From contig NC_092678.1 in the NCBI RefSeq assembly GCF_964355755.1, positions 12,866,922 to 12,930,921 on the forward strand: DNA of 64,000 bases. Reading direction: 5' to 3'. A model generated the notes under the pieces. The model was not told the DNA's origin and did not search any database. It was given only the letters and a program-made list of their open reading frames with translations. Shown in pieces: positions 56,594 to 64,000 of the stretch (position 1 is its first letter; each line of letters opens with the position of its first letter). Source of the stretch: Antedon mediterranea. Lineage: Eukaryota > Echinodermata > Crinoidea > Comatulida > Antedonidae. The position numbers and the translations under genes were made by a program.

Positions 56594-58820
56594 ACTCTAG
56601 AACTAAGAAGTTAAAAAGAAAACTTCTTGCATCCGAGTTTCAAAACAAACTCAGGATTATTGGCAATGATTGCCGTAAGCAATCAACGGTAATGGCCTGA
56701 AAGGGACATCACAAATTTGGTCTACCTGCAGACTTAGTCATTTCAACAAAAATGACTCTACCTTCGGATGACTTCAGGGCTTTTAGGAAACCCTGCAGAA
56801 GGTTCGTTGGGACTTATAACAAGAATCAGGGCAACACCTCTGATTCAGTTGTTAAAAATAATTGTCGACTTTCTAAAGGAGAGAAAAAACGTCTTTCCCG
56901 AGGACCCCAAACCAAGGCAGGTCGGCGCACAACAACTATCTTTTGATATAGAGTCTTTTTCCAGAAGATTACGATTACGTGAATATTTTGCTGATTTAGA
57001 CAGCAGCACGATGCAAAACGAAGGCAACATTACCAAATTTAAACCAAATAGTTCCTGGAATCCACCTAAAAATCGTTGTCCAGCTTTAGAAACATTTATC
57101 CAGGCTATTGAGGAGGATGTACAAAACTACGTCCCGAGTCCAGATAAACGTGACATTCTCCCAAAACAAGAGAGGCAGGCCAGTTGCGTCAGCGTAATGA
57201 TATCATCATTAAACCCGCTGATAAAGGTTCTGCCATTGTTGCTATGGACATCAAATTTTATGAAAAGGAATCCTTAAGACAGCCAAACAATCCTCTTCAT
57301 TATATATCGTAAACGGACCCCTCCCCCCCCCCCGGAAATTGCGGATAAGGTGGCCAAATCTGTTTCTGTGATGGTAAAAAAACACTCTATCGATCCTAAG
57401 ATTGGACTTCATTTGGAACAGGTCAATCCAGTTCCAGGCAGATTTTATTTCCTACCTAAAATCCACAAAGCAGGCAATCCTGGTAGACCCATTATTTCGG
57501 GCAATGGCACTGCTACAGAGGAAATTTCTGAATATGGGGATGATTTACTTAGACCATATGTGACTAATCTCCCTTCATACATTCAGAACTCCACGGGCTT
57601 TATCCGCAAAATTAACCAAATTTCTGACTACATTAGATGTTTCATCGTTGTATACGAATATCCCTCACAAAGAAGGAGCTGACGCATGTATTTTAAATTA
57701 CAAGCAAATTACAGGCAAAACGCCTACTAAAGCTCATTTATGAGAACAGGTCATGTTGATTTTAACAACAACAATTTTATTTACCTTCAAATTCATGGCA
57801 CAGCGATGGGCACAAATGGCCTCATCTTTTGCAAATTTATTTATGGGACAATTTGAGGCCAAATGTCTGTCCCTCCAACCTAATAAACCACTTTTTTTGG
57901 TTTTATTTATTTATTCAAGATCCAACAGTGTAAAGAAAAAACAGGATCGCCATAAATAAAATATATATAGATACATTGACGACATCTGCATGATCTGGAC
58001 CCATGGTGAAGTTAATTTGTAATTTTTTCTTCTCAATATTAATTCAGCCCACCCAACTATCAAATTTACAGCTACCAAATCCACTAGTAGCGTTGATTTT
58101 TTTATCCGTAAACCTGCGGATAAAAATATGTACCTGCTCTCTAGCAGTTGTCATCCCCAACACTGTACTAAAAACATACCGAACAGTAAAGCATTACGTG
58201 TCAGACGCATCTGTTCTTCAGATTTAGATTTTCAGAATCGTACCGAAGAACTAACCGGACATCTCCGGAATAGAAATTACAAGAAGGAATGCATCAAAAC
58301 TGCTATAAAGAAAGCAAAAAATATTCCTCGATGTCAAACACTGACGTACAAACTACGTCAGCCAAATTCGACTGGTGCCATTGGTCACAACCTATCGCCC
58401 TAGGTTGCCTCCATTACGGGCTATTAATTTATTGAGAAACATATGCTCATTCTAAAGTCCACAGAACCTCCCAGAACTGTTTTTCCGGAACCACCCATTA
58501 TTGCATTTCGTAGACCTCCCAACCTTCGTGATATATTAGTCAGATCCTAATTTAATTGTGAAATCTCATATTCTAATGAAACAGTTCATTGATTTTAAGT
58601 TATGTTTACACTATCAAACTAGTTTGACAAAATAAAAAGTCACCTTTGAGGCAAATCTTGCAAAACTTGTTCATTGGTTGGTTCTAATGAAAAATTTAAG
58701 AGTAACCAAACTGGCCGCATTATTCGGATAAGACAATCAATTAATATCGTTTAACCAAAAACGTCATTTATCTCATATACTGTAATATTTGTGGAAAACA
58801 GTACGTCGGAGAAAAAAAAA
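56594..58820 (+). mobile_element. Penelope-like retroelement, degenerate
   Basis: The plus-strand protein is split over several frames: SFDIESFSRRLRLREYF; NDIIIKPADKGSAIVAMD; GRFYFLPKIHKAGNPGRPII; QIHGTAMGTNG-like; YIDDICMIW; PTIKFTATKSTSSVDFF; RICSSDLDFQNRTEELTGHL. These are the N-terminal and RT motifs of Penelope-like elements. At the end CNICGKQYVGE (about 58786-58815) starts the GIY-YIG domain and then stops at a junction with another repeat. Confidence 0.9.
58601..58640 (-). repeat. Short dispersed repeat (TTTGATAGTGTAGAC family)
   Basis: TTACACTATCAAACTAGTTT plus GACAAAA, the inverse of the end at 48833-48855. It lies between the RT and GIY-YIG pieces of the Penelope-like element. Confidence 0.45.
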
Positions 58821-58834
58821 ATTTACCCGAGTCT

Positions 58835-59662
58835 GTACTTGTTATATATATTTGGCTTATATACGTTTTAAGTGAAACTCTTAAACTATTTTTCCTTTTA
58901 GAATGGTAATGATCATTTTATCGTCATTGATGTGATATATTTTTTGTTTTGTGTTAGTTAAACTTTATTAAATTAAACATGTTGTTTTAGGTGTTTTTTT
59001 TGCTGCTGGTGGTATCTACAATATCTAAGCTACGCCATACTTGGGGTAAATGGGGTCTCTAATCGAACTTTAGAGGGGTCTGCCAGGGCCAAGGCAGTGT
59101 ACTAGTCTGTAATAGGTCATTTGGTATTGCTTACAATGTGCTAAATTATGTAACATTGGTTGCTGGTGGTATCTATAATATCTAAGCTGGGCTAGTGGGG
59201 GAAAGGAGAGTAGTCTAACTTCGCAGGTGTCTGCGATGCAGCAGACAATTAGTCTGTTGTCATCCATTTAGTATTGTATGAACACAACTTGTTCATTTGG
59301 CATTAATTTTGAGTGGTACCTCACTCATCTATGCTAACCCCATTTTAGGCCCTCCCTGGGGGAGAAGGGGGGGGGGGGGTCTGGCGGGCCTTTTACAGCA
59401 GACAAAAGTCTGTCATTTGTGATACTGTTATAAGGATGCCAATGGGCATCCCATGGTGGTAAAATTAGGTGCTATCTCTCTCATCTAACCGGGGCCGATT
59501 TTTTAGCACGTTTTGGGCCCCCCCCCCCCAGTCTAGACGCAGCAGGGTGTACCCGGCAGACTCCCATTTTCATTGACTTCAAGTGACCCACAACACACTT
59601 AAATAGTCAGATATTGGTACCTAGCTCATCTAACCAAATGTCTCTGGGCTGCCGGTCTAATA
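58835..59662 (-). repeat. Dispersed repeat family, copy 3
   Basis: The inverse of 48905-49665 over its full length, from TATATTTGGCTTATATACGT to CTCTGGGCTGCCGGTCTA. Internal G/C homopolymer runs lie at 59369-59378 and 59518-59528. Confidence 0.85.
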
Positions 59663-61560
59663 AGGCAGTCGGCAATGTCCGAGTTAAGGGGATGACTAAA
59701 ATCATTCCATATCACTCTAAACAAATTGCGCAACCATTCATGATAGACCCAGTCCACCACAGGTAATTCACATCCAACCATCCTCCCTGCCCTCCTCACC
59801 AACCTGTCTATTCTATCCCTATATCCCCTACCAACATTCCAAACCTCAACCCAACAGACAATATCCCCAAACAGAACTAATCACTGACAAATAAAACATA
59901 CGAAGGATGTGGCTATCAACATTAAATGAGCGTAGTTTACGTAGGCAGTACATGCGTGAATTTAGTTTCTTTATAATTTAATTTATGTGTTCCTCCCAGG
60001 ACAGATATTCAGCAAAAACCACCCACAGATACTTAAAACTAGATACCCTCTCTACTTTAGTATTCTTTATAAGCACGTATTTAGCCTCGACCCTCTTTTC
60101 AGTCCGGAAATCTATCACCATATCTTTGGTTTTTGAGACTTTCAATTCCAAATAATTTAAATCACAATATTCTACAAATCGTTTAATTTCTGAAATATAC
60201 TGAGAATCATCATACCCCCTGATTAACCAATGAGAGCAGTGTCGTCAGCGAATTTAATAGCAGGACAGGAGGTTTGGTCATTAGATCTAAAGTCAGCGGT
60301 ATAGACTGAAAATAGAAATGGAGCTAACACCGTACCCTGGGGTGCGCCTGTGTTTGTAAAAATTAAATCCGAGATGGCTCCTGTACTTAACTTAACATAT
60401 TGACTACGATTTACTAAAAAATTATATATAAAGAATATTAGTGAGTGCGGGAGTTCCATATTAAACAATTTATTAATTAGGAGAGGTTGGATAGTGTTGA
60501 AGGCGGAGCTAAAGTCATAATATATGATTCTCACAGAGTGAACGAATTTAGCTACGCTTTCAAGATGAGAGTATAATATCTTTTCGAGTTTAAGCAATAT
60601 ATAGCATCTTCAGTATTTCGTGAACTTCTGTACGCGAATTGCAGCGAGTCTAAATATTGGGAGATTAACGGCTTTAACTTATTGAGGACAATCCTTTCAC
60701 ACACTTTCATAACAACAGAGGTTAAAGCAATTGGTCATACATTTGACACTATTATTTTTCGGGACAGGGACGATACATTTTTTCCAAATGTTGGGCAGTA
60801 AATGATTTAAGAAACAAACATTAAAAATGGTATTAAAAATTCCAGCTAACTGTGAGGAACATGTTTTAATAACTTTTGATAAGATAAAGTCCGGGCCAGT
60901 TGCTTTAGAAGCTTTCTGGCGGGAAACATATCTCCTCACTTCAGCTACATCAGTTTGGAACTCGTATGCACAGGCGTCGTGATTTGATAGTAGGGTGTCC
61001 TTGATAACCTTCTGTTCAGATGCAAAATCATATTTGTCAAACCTGTTGTAGAAGTTGTTAAGTTTATTTGCGTATTGTCCATTCATATTACTATTTGTTA
61101 CTTCCCGGCATTGATACGCTTGAATAACCTCTTATTTGTCGCATGCCTTTCCAAACTTTGTTTACGTCGTTATCACCGAGATTTTTTTCAATTTTCTTCT
61201 TATATATACGTTTCTGTTCCTTTATTTCACGTTTAAGTTCATGTTGGATGATTTTAAGTTGATCTTTGTCACCGCTTTTGAACTCGATTTTTTCCTATTG
61301 ATGATTGCTTTAACACTCGGAGTGATCCATGGCTTGTTATTGCTGTATAACTTAATTTCTTTGGACGGTATCGCGATATCTGTGCAGAAACCAATATATG
61401 AACTCACGGATTCTGTCAATTCATTTATATCTGACGATTTTTCAGTAAAAACAGACCAGTTGGTGGCGTCAAGTTTAATCGATCAATATTTTCCGGTGAC
61501 CAACATTTCACTACTATCTTCCTCTGTTTCTGTCTTTGTACAAGGGGCTTATATTTCGGA
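59663..61560 (-). mobile_element. CR1/Rex1-like LINE, minus strand, degenerate
   Basis: From right to left: endonuclease-RT linker (NNKPWITPSVKAIINRKKSS), KASKATGPD, IYYDFSSAFNTIQP, NTGAPQGTVLAPFLFSVYTA and KFADDTALIG (about 60225-60260). The palm/thumb DLNYLELKVSKTKDMVIDFR follows, continuing to about 59660 with stops. It is a different family from the LINE at 33-39 kb, judged by its GTVLAPFLF box. Confidence 0.9.
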
Positions 61561-61659
61561 GAACTAAGTTTGTGATCCTCCTAAGTTCGGTAGTTTCGTC
61601 GACGAGTACGCGTTTTTCACATTGGAATAACAGATATCCAATGTGGCTGCATCCCGGGT

Positions 61660-63236
61660 GCGATTTTTTTTTTCGTACATAAGTTGGGGACCCCCTCATG
61701 AAACGTCACAAAATAAACATGAATAATTCATCAGCTAAATTTTCTTGTTCCGTGTGCACCCAAGCGTATAGCGAAGTGATTACAGTTTACACAAGTGCGG
61801 TACGATTCTAGGCCTATCTCCGCTGTGGTTGCCGCGTGCGATTATTTCATAATAGAATAGCGGCGTTTTGTGTGGATTGTCGAAATAATCAGCCTTTAGT
61901 TTATGGTGTTTTTAATATAATTTATTACTAAAGAATTACGTGTTAAAATTATAGTTTCTAATGATACTATTAGGCCTAATTACTAGTCTCTAAACCCATG
62001 TCTATTCTAGTAGTAGCTGTGTTGGTGTGTGTGACGTGTGTGTTAGTTAGGTATGACACAGTCCGAGTAATAAGTCAGCAAAATTAAACAATAAACATTA
62101 CACAAAAATACATTTTTTATTCTCGTGGGTCTAATCTTCCCATCTCATGTGTTCATATACGCGCATTTTTAAAGTTCCTTTGAGTACATGCATATTGTTT
62201 GATAATTGATAGCAGAATTAAAAAATTACAGTGCACAAATTATACACATTCTTTATTCTTGTGGGTCTAAGCTTTCTTTGGGCTATGTCCAATTACTACT
62301 TAGTTTAATGTCTTGCCTAGGTGTCGATTAGCCTCAACACATTTTGCATAGTGGACGTGTGTGTGAAGAAGAGGTGCGCGAAGGCAATCACGTGAATTGA
62401 CCTAGAATCCTAGGCCTCAATCAATCAATCAATCAATCAAAGTAACATTTATTTCTCTTGTCTTTCATAGAAAATAAAAATTAACAGTAAAAATTTTTAA
62501 AATAAGAGGGGCAACATTCCTAAAAAGCAAAGCTTGTATAAGGCAGCCCATAGAAAATGAAAAAAAAAAAACAGGACAACACGGGAACCGGAAACAGGAC
62601 AAAAACAGTAATGAAGACTTTTAGATTCAGGGTACCGAAAAGACTAAATATCAAAACTACAATGAGTGAAAGGATAATTAAACATAACTAGATAAGAGGT
62701 GCCGTTTCAATTTAAAAGGAAAACTCTTCTTAGACAAAGCACTTTTTATATTAACTGGTACGTTATCCCAAAGTTTAGGACCAGTGAACTTAATGCTATG
62801 TTTAAAAGAAGTAGTTTTAAAAAAAGGAATACGTATTTGATTTGCGCTTCGAGTACTGTGGTTATGAAAATTAAGATTGAAACTAAATAAATCATTAAAG
62901 TGTGATGGCAGGATCGAGTTTAGCCATGAATAGAGGAAAACACTTTGTTGAAGATGGTTAATATCCTGAATTTTAAGAAGACCAAATGAAGAAAATAAAG
63001 GATTGGAATGGGATAAAGGAGAGCATTTGCTATGTATCTTACGGTTTTCTTTTGGATCAATAACAGTTTGTTTAAGTAGAAAGAATCGTATCGCGGTTGT
63101 TGTGTAATCAGATCACTTCTTGTTGCTATACGCTTGGGTGCACACGGAACAACAAATTTAACTGATGAATTATTCATGTATATTTTGTGACGTTTCATGA
63201 GGGGGTCCCCAACTTATGTACGAAAAAAAAAATCGC
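61660..63236. mobile_element. Mutator-like fold-back element, copy 2
   Basis: Same ends as 35918-37140 (GCGATTTTTTTTTTCGTACA inward on both sides). The flanking 9-bp duplication ATCC(C/T)GGGT lies at 61651-61659 and 63237-63245 with one mismatch. The left arm runs to about 62060. The right arm is shortened, and a LINE 3' end is nested at about 62413-63080. Confidence 0.85.
62413..63080 (-). mobile_element. LINE 3' end nested in fold-back copy 2
   Basis: The minus strand encodes SHSNPLFSSFGLLKIQDINH, LQQSVFLYSWLNSILPSHF, STRSANQIRIPFFKT, KFTGPKLWDNVPVNIKSALS and FKLKRHLLSSYV then a stop. This is the C-terminal domain of a CR1/RTE-type RT. The 3' tail is a (TTGA)n run (62413-62438). Copy 1 of the fold-back element lacks this insert. 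Confidence 0.85.
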
Positions 63237-63239
63237 ATC

Positions 63240-63760
63240 CTGGGTACCACAAGATACGTGTTGGTGGTGTGTTCCAATTTTGGTTTCATTGCATTTGTCA
63301 ACAAGTATCTAAGGTAAAATATAATTGGTTAAAGAATGATGATCCTAGTTTTTCTGGTATTGCAGAACGTGTTCTGCATTAGCAAACAAAATTATGACCT
63401 TACTCGGCGACATTAAAATCGGACAGGAAAGAATGCAATCGGATATTGATGAGGTGAAGAAAGATGTGAAAGTAAATAAAGATCAGATTAGAATCTTGAC
63501 CAAGAAGTCTAGTAAGGTAGATTATCATGTTGGTAAATTTAATGAGGAGGTTTCTGAGCTTGTTGATTAAAATGTGAAGATATTAATGAAAGATCGAAAG
63601 GAAAAAAAAATGTAATCTTTGGATTTGAAGAGAGCTCTAGTCCAGATACTGCCGTAAAGAAATTATATGATCATGATTTTATTAAGAACCTAATAGTCCG
63701 GTGGCAGGAGAAATCACCACTCGAAAGGGGACAAATTGCCATCCAACTTTTCTAGACCAA
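63240..63760 (+). pseudogene. LINE ORF1 fragment (coiled coil, RNA-binding-like)
   Basis: MTLLGDIKIGQERMQSDIDE, VKKDVKVNKDQIRILTKK and KFNEEVSELVD form a coiled coil. After a stop, RKKNVIFGFEESSSPDTA fits the RRM-like start of LINE ORF1 proteins. A cysteine/histidine/tryptophan-bearing stretch upstream may be part of a PHD-like finger. Fold-back copy 2 is inserted in its 5' part. Confidence 0.65.
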
Positions 63761-63914
63761 AATTTTCCGTACATTACGAATATGGAAGGTAATCGATCAG
63801 GATAGGAAGCTTTTTCTAGATATAAGGGTCAAAGTTCAAAATTGACCAATTACAACAATGTATTATGTATATGTATTATAACACATTTATTGCAGCACAA
63901 TTTGGTCTTTTATT

Positions 63915-64000
63915 ACATTTTTATGATTATAGGTGTTTATTAATAATAATAAACAGTATTTATATAGCGCCTAATTGATCACTGACCCCTCTAGGTACTT
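63915..64000 (-). repeat. LINE 3' tail at window edge
   Basis: On the minus strand this reads TTAGGCGCTATATAAATACT and GTTTATTATTATTAATAA, the common 'GCGCTATATAAAT(ATT)n' retroelement end. It runs off the window. Confidence 0.5.

Noticed and set aside
56752-56946. Alternative frame over the Penelope element
   Set aside because: The overlapping frame from 56768 carries the conserved RRLRLREYF motif, so this one is a shadow.
62920-63198. 92-aa minus-strand ORF taken as a gene
   Set aside because: It joins fold-back arm sequence to a LINE 3' end in a partly wrong frame; the true LINE frame is annotated instead.
53729-64000. Remaining exons for the second Sema gene
   Set aside because: I searched for PSI CGWC, IPT and RBD motifs on the plus strand and found only transposon proteins.

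Overview
The window is eukaryotic nuclear DNA from a metazoan, most likely an invertebrate deuterostome and plausibly an echinoderm. It is AT-rich, its genes have many short exons with GT-AG introns, and it carries a plexin receptor gene plus a dense mixture of retrotransposons. One of these is a Ty3/gypsy element with the integrase-before-reverse-transcriptase order known from the deuterostome Gmr1 group. Abundant TAGGCCTA-type palindromic low-complexity DNA adds weak support. I cannot name the species.

Region 1 (1-31.7 kb) is one plexin gene on the minus strand. I could place 28 coding exons. They are all phase-compatible and bounded by GT/AG, and they total 4611 nt (1537 codons) inside the window. 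The order is signal peptide, Sema domain (exons 1-3), PSI1 (4-5), TIG-like 1 (6-7), PSI2 (7-8), TIG-like 2 (9-11), PSI3 (11-12), four further IPT/TIG domains (13-19), one transmembrane helix and juxtamembrane segment (20), then the split RasGAP domain with the inserted Rho-binding domain (21-28). The last exon is cut by the left edge, so the C-terminal part of the GAP domain lies outside. Introns hold a young non-autonomous LTR element (5143-8704), a TIR transposon (about 10.04-10.97 kb), a 61-bp satellite with internal hairpins (16.0-16.9 kb), a 59-copy 47-bp minisatellite (24.55-27.33 kb), a 5S rRNA-derived sequence (29.2 kb) and several SINE/LINE/MITE pieces.

Region 2 (31.7-52.2 kb) is a transposon landscape. 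A CR1/L2-like LINE (about 32.7-39.0 kb) is split by a TIR element with a 6-bp target duplication (35797-38718). That element is itself split by a fold-back element with a perfect 9-bp target duplication (35918-37140). Next come TAGGCCTA-rich DNA, an unexplained GTGACGGA motif cluster, a Gmr1-like gypsy element (42083-48264) whose 5' LTR carries a nested TIR element, a dispersed repeat, the 3' end of a Penelope-like element with a hammerhead-ribozyme-like fold, and a tRNA-Glu-like gene.

Region 3 (52.2-55.3 kb) holds a second plexin-type Sema first exon on the plus strand, head to head with the main gene and of exactly the same length (1047 bp). Two decayed fragments of the same exon flank it. 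This is a small local array of duplicated Sema first exons. No downstream plexin exons were found for this copy in the rest of the window.

Region 4 (55.4-64 kb) is again transposon debris: a direct-plus-inverted repeat, a broken Penelope-like element with recognisable RT motifs, a minus-strand LINE, a second fold-back element of the same 9-bp-duplication family with a LINE 3' end nested in it, and a LINE ORF1 fragment.

Functionally, the only host genes supported are the plexin and its partial paralogue, plus possibly the tRNA. Everything else is mobile or repeat DNA.
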